64,000 bases of DNA from G963422745 sp965214285 (GCA_965214285.1 OZ243946.1:310001-374000); one strand, 5' to 3'. Shown: positions 26,167 through 35,839, counted from the first letter of the stretch. A program made the numbers and translations. The notes: generated by a model from the letters alone, not told the origin.

Positions 26167-27126
26167 CTAGGCCGGAGAGAGGAACTCCAAGTCGAAGGAG
26201 AACGAGCCGAGATAGGCGTCGACCGTCATCTCGTCGGTACCCAGGAGATCGAAGTCGATCGATTCGATCGTTCCCACACACCGGCATCTGGCCGCCCACA
26301 GGCTCTGGATGCGGTCGCACAGAAGCACACCGCGGTCAGAATCTGTGGTTCTGTCGCAGAGTTCGCGGGCCACCTCGGCCTCTGACAACCGGTTGACGGC
26401 TTCGACTCGGGCTATCTCTGGGCTGATCTCAGGGCTGGATGACGGGAGGAAGCCAGGCGGGAACAGGACGGTCACGACCACGGAGATGGCCTCCGCGTCC
26501 CAGGAGGGATCCGCAGAGACGCGAACGTCGACCGCTTCCCGGTAGAGGGTCCCTTCGGGGCTGTGCGGCCGGTCGTGCCTGGACGCCACGCGATCTCGCC
26601 ATCCCGCCAGTGACCCCACCAGATCGTCGGGGAACGCGAAACGCCCGAACTTGCGGGCGACGGACCTTGAGAAGCTCTTGCGCTCGGCATCCGTCGAGAG
26701 GCCCGGCAAGCGCACGGAGAGCAGCAGCACTCCCGTCTCGACCGTCGTGATCCGATCCAGATCGGCGAAGTAGGCCCCGTTCTGGAATGCCGGCACGTGG
26801 GCGTAGCGCGGCATCCGGCCTCGTCGCGCCATCTCTGCCTCGTCGCTGAGCCGAACCAGTGGCGCCAATGCGACAAACGGCCGATCTCGGTCGGGTCGCG
26901 GCACCAGGTCGCAGGTCTGTGTCAGGACTGCGTGGCCGTGGGGAGTCGTCTCGTAGAGGCCCGTCGGCATCCCCGCGACTGCATGCTGCCGTGAAAGCTC
27001 GGTGGTGGGAAGGCTGCCGTTTGCGATCCAGACTTGGCTCCGCAGGGACGCGACCACGTCTCCCTGTCGCCAACTGCCGAGCTCCGTACGCTGCTCATCG
27101 GTGAGCCACCTCGATCCGGGGGACAC
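26167..27126 (-). CDS. hypothetical protein, third gene of TIGR04255 operon
   Basis: A 319-residue protein of no family I recognise. Notable parts are GDVVASLRSQVWIANG near the N-terminus, a conserved-looking AVLTQTCDLVPR with nearby RPFVALAPL, and YREAVDVRVSADPSWD. The composition is soluble, with no membrane segment or signal peptide. The GTG start 27126 follows the HTH gene stop by three bases, so it is almost certainly co-expressed. It ends three bases from the fic stop on the other strand. Confidence 0.7.
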   Translation of the reverse strand: MSPGSRWLTDEQRTELGSWRQGDVVASLRSQVWIANGSLPTTELSRQHAVAGMPTGLYETTPHGHAVLTQTCDLVPRPDRDRPFVALAPLVRLSDEAEMARRGRMPRYAHVPAFQNGAYFADLDRITTVETGVLLLSVRLPGLSTDAERKSFSRSVARKFGRFAFPDDLVGSLAGWRDRVASRHDRPHSPEGTLYREAVDVRVSADPSWDAEAISVVVTVLFPPGFLPSSSPEISPEIARVEAVNRLSEAEVARELCDRTTDSDRGVLLCDRIQSLWAARCRCVGTIESIDFDLLGTDEMTVDAYLGSFSFDLEFLSPA

Positions 27127-27129
27127 TGA

Positions 27130-27801
27130 TCAGGGGGCGTCGTTGTCGAGAGGGATCGGTTCGGCGGAGAGAAACTCGCCGTGGATCGTGTACCCGGCGC
27201 CCGTCGACTCAATCAGCGCTCCGACATCGCTGTGCCGGTCGGTGGCTGCGGCCATCAGGAGTCGCTGGAAAAGGGACCTGCCGCCGCCTGCAGCGGGTCC
27301 CAGGAACTTGTCGCGCCGTTCGCTGGGAGTGGACCCCAGAGCCGTGACCATCCGCTCGAGGTAGGTGAGCCGCTCTACGTTCCGCGAGTTCATGCGGGCA
27401 CCGCTCGCCCACATGTGTACCGCTCTGATGCTGACTCCGAACAGTCGCCGGATTTGGTCCCAGGTGAGGCCTGAGTCCTCCTTCAGCTGCCGAACCCGAG
27501 CCGCGGCCTCGGGTCTCGGGTGAGGATCGCCATCGAGGCTGCGAACCATCGGACCCAGCGACGAAGTCGAGGCGTCCGAGTCCACTCTGGCGGCGATCTC
27601 CTTCCAGGACCCGGCGAACAGCATCCCGCCTCGCCGACCGGTGTACAGCGGAACGGAGCTCGGCGCATTCGCCGGGCGGCCAGCCCGGAGAACAGGCACT
27701 CTCTGGACGGCAATGATTGTCCGGATGCCGGAGAAGTCGTTGCCTGCAGGGCGCGCTTCGGCGGCAGGGCGAATCGCCGGACGGTCAGCCAGGGCGCTCA
27801 C
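27130..27801 (-). CDS. HTH-domain protein, second gene of TIGR04255 operon
   Basis: A 223-residue protein whose middle (about residues 95-155) reads as a helix-turn-helix: VRQLKEDSGLTWDQIRRLFG, SIRAVHMWASGARMNSRN, similar to XRE/antitoxin-type domains that recognise DNA. Flanking regions are unrecognised. The GTG start at 27801 overlaps the TIGR04255 stop by four bases (GTGA), and three bases separate its stop from the next start. It may regulate the operon or be part of the complex. Confidence 0.75.
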   Translation of the reverse strand: MSALADRPAIRPAAEARPAGNDFSGIRTIIAVQRVPVLRAGRPANAPSSVPLYTGRRGGMLFAGSWKEIAARVDSDASTSSLGPMVRSLDGDPHPRPEAAARVRQLKEDSGLTWDQIRRLFGVSIRAVHMWASGARMNSRNVERLTYLERMVTALGSTPSERRDKFLGPAAGGGRSLFQRLLMAAATDRHSDVGALIESTGAGYTIHGEFLSAEPIPLDNDAP

Positions 27802-28604
27802 AGCTCCGCTCCGTGGCTGGTCAAGAACTCGTCGGACACGGCCCACCGGAAGAAGCCGTAGACGATGCCTGCACAGCGCTCTGCCTCTGCTGCACAGTTG
27901 CCTGGGTCGAAGGGCTGCGAAGCCTCGGTGAAGGCGTCCAGGTCTAGGATCCAGCTAGGGGCGTCGACCGCCTCGACCGCCATGTCGAGCGTGCTGTTCG
28001 CAGGGAGATGGCCCCACCGTCCACGAAGGCGCACGTTGTCGATGCTGAACTCGGCTTGGGTCAGCTCGTTCACGACGGTGCCCTCCCCGAGTTGGGTGCT
28101 CGCAAGGCCGAGCAGCTCGGGCCGGACGAATTCGGGCAGTCGGCCGAGTAGATCCTCGCCGCTCAGGCGGTCCGTGTATTGGACACCCACCCGACTGGTC
28201 AGCACAGGCTGCACGTGGGCACCGACCGCATCGAGCACCTCCCTGAGGCGAGAGAGAAAGTCCTCCCGGTTGCTGTAGTCGCTGCAGCGGAGGGTGACGA
28301 ACGTCTCCGAGAGCACGACCTGCCAGTTCTCGTCCGGGTCCGAAAACGCCCAGAGGACGGACTCGGCCAACTGGAGCATGCCACTGGCGCCGGGCATGAC
28401 CTGCTGCTGAATCTGCCGTTCCGCCAGCGGATAGGACTGCCGGATCGCTTCCTGGAACGGAGCGACGAATTCTTGATCCCGAACGCTCAGGACCGGGGCG
28501 AACCGCACCTGTGCGGCCACGCTCACCAGCAGGTCGGGATCGAGCGGAATGCGCCTGGGGACAGGGCTGAACGGCGTCTCAGGGGCATGGGTCCACTCCG
28601 GCAT
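27798..28604 (-). CDS. TIGR04255 family protein
   Basis: A 268-residue member of the sporadically distributed TIGR04255 family. The landmarks are LLVSVAAQVRFAPVLSV, FQEAIRQSYPLAE, WQVVLSETFVTLRCSDY and the TSRVGVQYTDRL strand. The function of the family is not established. It leads a tightly packed three-gene operon with the HTH protein and the 319-residue protein. A second, very different family member lies at 55975-56793. It is divergent from lysC (149 bp). Confidence 0.85.
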   Translation of the reverse strand: MPEWTHAPETPFSPVPRRIPLDPDLLVSVAAQVRFAPVLSVRDQEFVAPFQEAIRQSYPLAERQIQQQVMPGASGMLQLAESVLWAFSDPDENWQVVLSETFVTLRCSDYSNREDFLSRLREVLDAVGAHVQPVLTSRVGVQYTDRLSGEDLLGRLPEFVRPELLGLASTQLGEGTVVNELTQAEFSIDNVRLRGRWGHLPANSTLDMAVEAVDAPSWILDLDAFTEASQPFDPGNCAAEAERCAGIVYGFFRWAVSDEFLTSHGAEL

Positions 28605-28753
28605 GCTTCACACTCTACTTCATACATGTGACGGTGACGCAGGCTGGCTGCCGGCCTGGAAGCACTCCGCGGCCGAGACCCAACGATTACCCTCGATCCT
28701 ACAGGTGTCCTCCAACCGTCCGACGAGGGGTTGCGGGGGTAGCCTCAACGCTC

Positions 28754-29989
28754 GTGGCTCTGCTGATTCAGAAGTTCGGCGGCACGTCCGTGGGCGACCC
28801 GGATCGCATCCGCCAGGTGGCCGACCATGTGGCCCGCTGCACCCGCCGGGGCAACCGCATCGTGATGGTCGTGTCCGCCATGGGCGCCGAGACCGACGAG
28901 CTGCTGCATCTCGCCGACGTGGTGTCCGCGTCCAAGCCGGGCCGGGAGATGGACATGCTGATCACCGCCGGCGAGCGCAAGGCCTGCGCCCTGATGGCCA
29001 TGGCGCTTCACGATCTCGGCGTGGAGGCCGACTCGTTCACCGGAAGCCAGGCCGGCTTCGTCACCGACGCCAACCACCGCGCCGCCAAGATCATCGAAGT
29101 CAACCCGCACCGGGTCCGAGCTGCCGTGGAGGCCGGGCGGGTGCCCGTGGTGGGCGGCTCACAAGGCGTGTCCACCGCCAACGACGTGACCTTCTTCGGG
29201 CGCGGCGGCTCCGACACAACCGCCGTGGCCCTCGCCCAGGCCCTCGACGCGGACGCCTGCGAGCTCTACACCGACGTGCCCGGCGTGTTCACAACCGACC
29301 CCCGGCTGGTGGCCGAGGCCCGCAAGATGGACCGCATCTCCTTTGACGAGCTGCTGGAGATGACCGCCACGGGCTGTCCCAAGCCGGCCATGCGATCCGT
29401 CGAACTGGCCCGCAGCTACGGGGTGCGGCTCCACATCCGCAGTGCATTCAGCTGGGTGCCAGGCACCTGGGTAACCGAGGAGGAATCCATGGAAAGCGCC
29501 ATCGTCTCGGCTGTCACCCACGACACGTCCGAGGCCAAGATGACCGTCTCGGGGGTGACCGACCGCCCCGGCGTGGCGGCTCGCCTGTTCCGGGCGCTCG
29601 CCGAGAGCCAGGTCAACGTCGACATGATCGTGCAGAACGTGTCCGCCGACGGGCACACCGACGTCAGCTTCACGGTGCCGCACCCGCAGGTCGACGCCGC
29701 GGCTCGCACCACCGAGGGGCTGCTCGGCGAGATCGGCGCCACGGCCTGCGCCGCCGACACCGACATCGCCCGGGTGAGCCTGATCGGCGCCGGGATGCAG
29801 ACCAATCCGGGCGTGGCGGCCACCATGTTCGAGACCCTGGCGGCGGCGGGGATCAACATCATGATGATCTCCACCTCGGCCATTCGCATCTCGTGCGTGG
29901 TCGCCCAGCCTCAGGCCGAGACTGCCGTGGCCGCCCTGCACGCGGCATTCGAGCTCGACAAGCCCGCCGCCCAGCGCACCGGCATCTGA
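28754..29989 (+). CDS. lysC: aspartate kinase
   Basis: A 411-residue aspartokinase, the first step of Lys/Thr/Met (and diaminopimelate) synthesis. The N-terminus LIQKFGGTSVG, the FGRGGSDTTAVALA segment and the catalytic AGERKA region are canonical. Two C-terminal ACT domains (MTVSGVTDRPGVAARLF and SLIGAGMQTNPGVAATMF) bind feedback amino acids. The GTG start 28754 fits the conserved N-terminus; longer frames are not conserved. An internal ACT-only start (beta subunit), known in actinobacteria, is possible at the ATG within EEESMESAI. No asd gene follows here. Confidence 0.95.
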   Translation: MALLIQKFGGTSVGDPDRIRQVADHVARCTRRGNRIVMVVSAMGAETDELLHLADVVSASKPGREMDMLITAGERKACALMAMALHDLGVEADSFTGSQAGFVTDANHRAAKIIEVNPHRVRAAVEAGRVPVVGGSQGVSTANDVTFFGRGGSDTTAVALAQALDADACELYTDVPGVFTTDPRLVAEARKMDRISFDELLEMTATGCPKPAMRSVELARSYGVRLHIRSAFSWVPGTWVTEEESMESAIVSAVTHDTSEAKMTVSGVTDRPGVAARLFRALAESQVNVDMIVQNVSADGHTDVSFTVPHPQVDAAARTTEGLLGEIGATACAADTDIARVSLIGAGMQTNPGVAATMFETLAAAGINIMMISTSAIRISCVVAQPQAETAVAALHAAFELDKPAAQRTGI

Positions 29990-30160
29990 GGCCCGACGAC
30001 GCCCGCGGCCCAGGCTCGGCCGGCCCGACTTCCGAAGCCAGGCTCGCTCGGCCAGACTTGCCCACGATCCGGCTCGGGCAGCTCGGCGTTTCGAGACCGG
30101 CCCCTCGGACATCCCGACAATCCGCACATCCAACGAATCACTAGAGATCAGGAGACCCTG

Positions 30161-30529
30161 ATGAATGACGCAGAAGCCGTGGTGGCCTCGCTGACCGATG
30201 CGTGGCGCAAGCGCGACGTAGACGCGATCGTGGAGCACTTCGCCCCCGACGCCACATACCACAACATCCCCCTGGAGCCGGCCGTGGGCCACGACGCCAT
30301 CCGTGCCGTGGTAGCCGGGTTCGTGGGCATGGCCGACGAGATCCGCTTCGAGACGCTCAACCAGCTCAGCGAAGGCGGCCTGGTGATGAACGAGCGGGTC
30401 GACACCTTCGTCCTGCCCGACGGCAGGGAGCTGCCGCTGCGGGTCATGGGCGTCTTCGAGGTGCGAGACGACGGCCTGATCGAGGCCTGGCGCGACTACT
30501 TCCAGATGCCCGACTCCGGGTCCGTCTGA
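30161..30529 (+). CDS. limonene-1,2-epoxide hydrolase family protein
   Basis: A 122-residue SnoaL-fold protein close to limonene-1,2-epoxide hydrolase. The residues that activate water in that enzyme are all present: Tyr33 and Asn35 (TYHNIPLEPAVG), the Arg79/Asp81 pair (NERVDTF) and Asp112 (EAWRDYF). It is therefore probably an active epoxide hydrolase or a related enzyme. The stop is followed two bases later by the isochorismatase-fold gene, so the two form an operon. A 171-bp gap with short GC-rich repeats separates it from lysC. Confidence 0.85.
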   Translation: MNDAEAVVASLTDAWRKRDVDAIVEHFAPDATYHNIPLEPAVGHDAIRAVVAGFVGMADEIRFETLNQLSEGGLVMNERVDTFVLPDGRELPLRVMGVFEVRDDGLIEAWRDYFQMPDSGSV

Positions 30530-30531
30530 CC

Positions 30532-31215
30532 TTGGCGACCCTGGACCCCGCCGGCGAACAAGCGCCCAGCGAAGCGCCCAGCCTGAGGGACCTGGTGGCG
30601 CCCGGCGCCACGGCGCTGCTGACCATGGAGCTGCAACGCGGCGTGATCGGCGACCTCGCCGCTTTGCCGCAGCTTCGCCAGGCGGCCGAGGAGGTCGGCC
30701 TGGCCGCCAACGCAGGGCGGGTCTGCCAGGCGGCGCGGGCCGCGGGCGCCACGGTGGTCCACTGCAACGCCGTGTTCCGGGCGGACCGGCAGGGCTCGGC
30801 GGTCAACTCCCGCCTGATGGCCGCGAGCCTGCGCCTCAACGGCGACCGACTCGACCTCGGCAGCCCCGGCACCCAGAACATCCCCGAGATCGACCCTCAG
30901 GCCACCGACTTGGTCGTGGAGCGCAGCCACGGCTTCACCCCGTTCGTCGGCACCGAGCTCGACCAGCTGCTGCGCAACTGCGGTGTGACGACGGTCGTGG
31001 CGGTGGGCGCCAGCCTCAACGTCGGCATCCTCGGGCTCGTGCTCGTGGCTGTGGACCTCGGCTACCGGGTCGTGGTGCCCGCGGACGCCGTGGTCGGCGT
31101 GCCGGTGAGCTACGGCGAGTCGCTGATGGAGAGCACCGTCTCGCTGCTGGCCACCGTCACCACCACAGCCGACCTCGCCGCCGCCTGGGGCGCGGACGCC
31201 GATTGCAGCGGCTAG
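30532..31215 (+). CDS. isochorismatase-fold protein lacking the canonical triad
   Basis: A 227-residue protein of the isochorismatase/cysteine hydrolase fold, starting at TTG 30532. The fold markers are clear (ATALLTMELQRGV, ATVVHCNAVF, VGTELDQLLRNCGV, LGYRVVVPADAVVG). By family alignment the catalytic Asp is Glu (TMELQ), the Lys is Arg (VVERSHGF) and the nucleophilic Cys is Gly (GASLNVGILGL). It is unlikely to use cysteine chemistry and may be a binding protein or a divergent hydrolase. It forms an operon with the epoxide hydrolase-like gene. Confidence 0.8.
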   Translation: MATLDPAGEQAPSEAPSLRDLVAPGATALLTMELQRGVIGDLAALPQLRQAAEEVGLAANAGRVCQAARAAGATVVHCNAVFRADRQGSAVNSRLMAASLRLNGDRLDLGSPGTQNIPEIDPQATDLVVERSHGFTPFVGTELDQLLRNCGVTTVVAVGASLNVGILGLVLVAVDLGYRVVVPADAVVGVPVSYGESLMESTVSLLATVTTTADLAAAWGADADCSG

Positions 31216-31257
31216 CCGGCCGGCCGAACCCAGCGTCCAGCCCGGCGCGAGCGGCCG

Positions 31258-32985
31258 CTAGCCGGCGAGGACGGTCTCGGTGTCGGTGCCGCTGCGCAGC
31301 ACCTTGCCCGGCAGCGCCTCGGTGGCCACGCCGTCGATCACGGTGCTGGCGCCGTTGACGAGCACCCGCCTGATGCCGGTGGCCTCGCTCCAGAGCCGCG
31401 GCGAGTCGCCGGGCAGGTCGCGCACCAGCTCCACATCGGTGGCGCCGATCTCGGACTCGTCGAAGATCACGATGTCCGCGCACCAGCCCTCCTCGATGCG
31501 GCCCCGCCCGCGCAGCCCGAAGAGCCGCGCCGGCACGTCGGTCATGTGGCGGATGGCGTTCTCCATGGTGGTCAGGCGCCGGCCCCGCAGGCAGTCGTCG
31601 ATCCAGGCGCAGGTGTAGGGCGCGCCGGCCATGCGGTCCAGGTGGGCGCCCGCGTCAGAGCCGCCGATCATCACCGCCGGGTGCTCCCAGGCCTGCGCAC
31701 GCAGCCTCCAGCTCTCGGCGTCGTCGTCGGTGGGCAGCGGCCACCACACGGTACGCAGCCCGTCGGCCACGGCGATCTCGGCCATCGTGTGAAACGCCCG
31801 CTTGCCGCGCTCGCGGGCCACGTCGCCCAGCGTGCGGCCCTTCAGCCCGGAGTTGGCGGCGGAGTAGGTGTCGCCGATCATGTAGCGGTCCCAGCCGGTC
31901 AGCCGCGAGAACACGCCCGCCTCGGGCAGCGCCGCCTGGTTCTCCAGCCAGGTGAGCGTCTCGGGGTCGCGCAGGCGCTCGATGCGCTCGGGGTAGGCCA
32001 GCGAGAAGACCTCGCTCCAGCCGGGCAGCTGATGCAGGGCGCAATAGCTGCCGAGGCTCATGTTCATGCCCACCAGGATCGGCATGGTCAGCGCCACGAT
32101 CCGTGCGCCGGCCGCGTTGGCCTGCTCGCAGGCGGCGAGCTGGTTCTCGTATGCCTCGGGACGGGCCGAGTCCACGGTGAGCACGTTCCAGTTCAAGGGC
32201 CGCCGGCCCTGAAGCGACATCTCGGTCATCAGCGCGACCTCGTCGTCGCTGAACCCGTTGAGACAGCCGTCGGCCACCCATTCCAGGGTGGTGCCCTCGT
32301 GGGCGGCGGTCTCGCGGCACAGCTCCAGCACCTCCTCGATGGCGGCCCAGCGGCTCGGCACCGGCCGGCCGTCGCCGTCGCTGTGGGTGAACGAGCGCCC
32401 GGTCGAGAACCCCAGGCCTCCGGCGGCGATCGACTCGCCCAGCAGGCGCCGCATCTCGGCCACCTGCTCGGCGCTGGCCTCGCTGCCGACGGCGTCGTCC
32501 TTCATCACCATCCTGCGCAGCGCGCAGTGCCCCACCAAAAAGCCCACGTTGACCGCCGTGCCCGAGGCATCCACCCGGTCGAGGTACTCGCCGAAGCTGC
32601 GCCAGTCCCAGGGCACGCCCTCCTCGAGCGCCTCCAGGGCCATGCCCTCGACCTTCACCATCATCTGCTTGAGGTACTCGCCGTCGGATTCGTCGCCGAG
32701 CGGGGCCAGCGTGAAGCCGCAGTTGCCGGCGATCACCGAGGTGACCCCGAACAGGTTCGACGGCGTGGCTCGGGGATCCCAGAAAATCTGGGCGTCGTAG
32801 TGGGTGTGGGGGTCGACGAAGCCGGGGCACACGATCAGCCCGTCGGCGTCGATGGTCTCAGCGGCGGGCCCGGCTATGTCGCCGATGGCGGCGATGCGCC
32901 CGTCGGAGATGGCGATGTCGGCCCGGCGGCGCTCGGCGCCCGTGCCGTCGACCACCGTGCCTGAGGAGATGACAAGGTCGAACAT
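31258..32985 (-). CDS. D-aminoacylase/N-acyl-D-amino-acid deacylase family amidohydrolase
   Basis: A 575-residue zinc-dependent amidohydrolase of the D-aminoacylase group. The metal motif is PGFVDPHTHYDAQI near residue 60, and a conserved Cys/His region follows (VTSVIAGNCGF). The C-terminal metal Asp lies in MIGGSDAGAHLD. The end LVNGASTVIDGVATEALPGKVLRSG restores the small beta domain. The ATG at 32985 fits the family N-terminus (FDLVISSGTVVDGTG). The substrate is unknown. It is divergent from the GH3 gene with about 76 bases between starts. Confidence 0.87.
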   Translation of the reverse strand: MFDLVISSGTVVDGTGAERRRADIAISDGRIAAIGDIAGPAAETIDADGLIVCPGFVDPHTHYDAQIFWDPRATPSNLFGVTSVIAGNCGFTLAPLGDESDGEYLKQMMVKVEGMALEALEEGVPWDWRSFGEYLDRVDASGTAVNVGFLVGHCALRRMVMKDDAVGSEASAEQVAEMRRLLGESIAAGGLGFSTGRSFTHSDGDGRPVPSRWAAIEEVLELCRETAAHEGTTLEWVADGCLNGFSDDEVALMTEMSLQGRRPLNWNVLTVDSARPEAYENQLAACEQANAAGARIVALTMPILVGMNMSLGSYCALHQLPGWSEVFSLAYPERIERLRDPETLTWLENQAALPEAGVFSRLTGWDRYMIGDTYSAANSGLKGRTLGDVARERGKRAFHTMAEIAVADGLRTVWWPLPTDDDAESWRLRAQAWEHPAVMIGGSDAGAHLDRMAGAPYTCAWIDDCLRGRRLTTMENAIRHMTDVPARLFGLRGRGRIEEGWCADIVIFDESEIGATDVELVRDLPGDSPRLWSEATGIRRVLVNGASTVIDGVATEALPGKVLRSGTDTETVLAG

Positions 32986-33061
32986 GGCCTCATGGTAGGC
33001 CGCTGCCCGTTCGCCGGCGATTCTGCCGCGGGGCGGCGTCGCTGGCAGGATCAGTGCCGCT

Positions 33062-35791
33062 ATGCATGCCGAAGACCAGCCGTCACGAGACGCGGACCCA
33101 CACGACCGGCCTCCCCAGAGCCAGAGCCGCGAGGAACGACAGCCCCGGCCCCAGCGCCCCGAGGAGCTGCGCCAGAAGATGACGCTGCGCGAGAAGGCCG
33201 ACTTCGTGGCCGGCCACGACATGTGGCACACCGGCGCCCTCGAACGGCTCGGCATCCCGGCGATGAAGCTCACCGACGGCCCCAACGGCGCCCGCGGCGT
33301 CGGACTCCTCGGCACCGGCACGCCGACCGCCTGCATCCCCTCGGGGGCGGTGCTCGGCGCCACCTGGGACCCCGGTCTGGTCGAGGAGCTCGGCCGGCTG
33401 CTGGGGGAGGAGGCGCGAGCCAAGCAGGCGCACGTGCTGCTGGCGCCGACCATCAACCTGCACCGCAGCCCCAAGGGCGGGCGCAACTTCGAGTGCTACA
33501 GCGAGGACCCGCTGCTGACCGCCAGGCTGGCCGCGGCGTTCGTGCGCGGCGTGCAGTCGACCGGCGTTGCGGCCACGCCCAAGCACTTCGTCGCCAACGA
33601 CTCCGAGTTCGAGCGCAACACCATCGACGTGCAGGCCGACGAGCGCACTCTGCGCGAGACGTCGCTGCTGCCCTTCGAGGCGGCCGTGCGCGACGGCGGC
33701 GCATGGGCGCTGATGAGCGCCTACAACCGGCTCAACGGCGCCTACTGCAGCGAGCACGAGTGGCTGCTGCGCACCGTGCTGCGCGACCAGTGGGGTTTTG
33801 ACGGCATGGTCGTCACCGACTGGTTCGCCAACGGCTCAACCGCCGGGAACGTGAAGGCCGGGCTCAGTTTGGAGATGCCCGGCCCGCCGCGGCTGTACGG
33901 CGACGCGCTGTTCGAGGCACTGCAGTCCGGCGAGGTCGCAGAAGCCGACGTGGACGCACTGGTCGACGACCTGCTGGCCCTCATGCAGCGCACTGGCCTG
34001 TTCGACGCGCACGGCGACGACGGCAGCGGCCCCAACGGGCACGGCGACGGCCCCGGCGGGCAAGGCGACGGTCAAGGCGGGCACCTCGGCCTGGGAGGCG
34101 GGCTCGGCGACGGCGAGGAGACGCTGGATCGCCCCGAGGACCGCGAGCTGATGCGCGCCGCGGCCGCCGCGGGCTCGGTGCTGCTGCGCAATGACGGTCT
34201 GCTGCCGCTCGACTTCGAGTCGATCGGCTCGCTGGCCGTGATCGGCCCCAACGCCCGCCAGGCCAGGGTCATGGGCGGCGGCTCGGCCAACGTGCGCGCC
34301 TACCGGGAGTCCTCGCCGCTGGACGCCCTGGCCGAGCGCTACCCGCATTTGAGCATCCGCTACGCACCAGGTGCCGACATCGACCGCACGACGGCCCCGA
34401 TCAGCGCCCCGCTGCTCGACGGCCCGGTCCGCATCGAGTTCCGCAACGGCCACGACTTCGCCGGCCCGGCGGTGTACACGGCCACCTCTGGTCGCACGGC
34501 CCTGCGGACATACGGCAAGCCCGCCGAAGGCGTGGACTCCGACCGCTGGTGCGCCCGGGCCGCCGCCACGCTGCTGCCCGAGGTCAGCGGTGAGCACCGG
34601 CTCTCGCTCACCGTCTGCGGCAGGGCCGCGGTGCGCCTCGACGGCGCGGTGGTCATCGACGCCACAGCCGACGACCTGGCCCGCGGTGACGCTTTCTTCG
34701 GCCTCGGCTCCGCCGAGATCGGCACGGTCGTCAGCCTGGAGGCCGGCAAGCCCGTCGAGCTGACCGTCGATTTCGACAACCGCCATGCGCTGCTGCTGGC
34801 CGGCTTCGTGCTCGGCGCAAAGGCACTCGTGGAGCGAGACCTGCCCGCCGAGGCAGCGGCGCTGGCCGCGGAGTGCGACGCCGCGCTGGTCGTGGTCGGC
34901 ACCAACGACGACTGGGAGACCGAGGGCCGCGACCGTGACCTGTGGGAGCTGCCAGGCGAGCAGCCCGAGCTGATCTCGAAGGTCGCGGCCGCCAACCCGC
35001 GCACCGTCGTGGTGCTCAACGTGGGCTCGCCGCATTGTGTGGACTGGCTGGATCAGCCGGCCGCGGTGCTCAGCGTCGGCTTCGCGGGCCAGGAGCTAGG
35101 CGAGGCCGTGGTCGACATGCTCTCAGGCGCTGCCGAGCCCGGTGGCCGGTCGCCCACCACGATCGGCCGGCGCTACGAGCACTTCGCGGCGTTAGCGAAC
35201 TACCCGGGGCACAACAGCACCGTTCGCTACGGCGAGGGGGTCTGGGTCGGCCACCGCTGGCACGACGCCATGGGGATCGAGCCGGCGGTGCCCTTCGGTT
35301 TCGGCCTCGGCTACACCAGCTTCGCCATCGGCGAGCCGGCCGTGGGCCGGGCAGCTGAGGGCCGGGCTGCGGCGACCCAGGCGCAGACGGGCGACGAGAT
35401 GAGCGTCGCCGTCGAGGTGGCCAACACCGGCGACAGACGCGGCTCGGAGGTGGTGCAGCTCTACGTGGAGCCGCTGGCGCCGGCCGTGGCCCGGCCGCTG
35501 CGCGAGCTGAAGGACTTCGCCAAGGTCACCCTCGAACCCGGCGAGTCCGCGACCGTGCGCTTCGATCTCGGACCGCGGGCGTTCGCCTACTTCGACCCGG
35601 CCGATCCGGCCTGGGACGAGCTCGGCCCGCACAGCAGCGTGCCCGCCTCCACCCGCGGGCTGCACCGCAGCGAGCCCGGCTGGTACGTCGATCCGGGCGT
35701 GTACCGCATCGTGGTGGGCCGCTCGTCGCGCCACCCAGCGGGCACGGTCGACGTGGAGCTGACCGGCGACCCGCTGCGCCTGGCCCCCTGA
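33062..35791 (+). CDS. glycoside hydrolase family 3 beta-glucosidase
   Basis: A 909-residue GH3 enzyme. The TIM-barrel domain has LTDGPNGARG, KHFVANDSE and the nucleophile Asp253 in GMVVTDWFA. A (alpha/beta) sandwich domain with AAAAGSVLLRNDGLLPL follows, then an inserted PA14-like domain (about residues 450-580) and a C-terminal fibronectin III-like domain (GDRRGSEVVQLYVEP). A Gly/His/Asp-rich linker of about 45 residues (from 34005) joins the first two domains and is atypical. No signal peptide is present, suggesting a cytoplasmic enzyme acting on imported oligosaccharides. Confidence 0.92.
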   Translation: MHAEDQPSRDADPHDRPPQSQSREERQPRPQRPEELRQKMTLREKADFVAGHDMWHTGALERLGIPAMKLTDGPNGARGVGLLGTGTPTACIPSGAVLGATWDPGLVEELGRLLGEEARAKQAHVLLAPTINLHRSPKGGRNFECYSEDPLLTARLAAAFVRGVQSTGVAATPKHFVANDSEFERNTIDVQADERTLRETSLLPFEAAVRDGGAWALMSAYNRLNGAYCSEHEWLLRTVLRDQWGFDGMVVTDWFANGSTAGNVKAGLSLEMPGPPRLYGDALFEALQSGEVAEADVDALVDDLLALMQRTGLFDAHGDDGSGPNGHGDGPGGQGDGQGGHLGLGGGLGDGEETLDRPEDRELMRAAAAAGSVLLRNDGLLPLDFESIGSLAVIGPNARQARVMGGGSANVRAYRESSPLDALAERYPHLSIRYAPGADIDRTTAPISAPLLDGPVRIEFRNGHDFAGPAVYTATSGRTALRTYGKPAEGVDSDRWCARAAATLLPEVSGEHRLSLTVCGRAAVRLDGAVVIDATADDLARGDAFFGLGSAEIGTVVSLEAGKPVELTVDFDNRHALLLAGFVLGAKALVERDLPAEAAALAAECDAALVVVGTNDDWETEGRDRDLWELPGEQPELISKVAAANPRTVVVLNVGSPHCVDWLDQPAAVLSVGFAGQELGEAVVDMLSGAAEPGGRSPTTIGRRYEHFAALANYPGHNSTVRYGEGVWVGHRWHDAMGIEPAVPFGFGLGYTSFAIGEPAVGRAAEGRAAATQAQTGDEMSVAVEVANTGDRRGSEVVQLYVEPLAPAVARPLRELKDFAKVTLEPGESATVRFDLGPRAFAYFDPADPAWDELGPHSSVPASTRGLHRSEPGWYVDPGVYRIVVGRSSRHPAGTVDVELTGDPLRLAP

Positions 35792-35839
35792 CCCGCTGAC
35801 ACTTGCAGCAGAACGGACTGAAGCGACCGAAGCCGTCCG

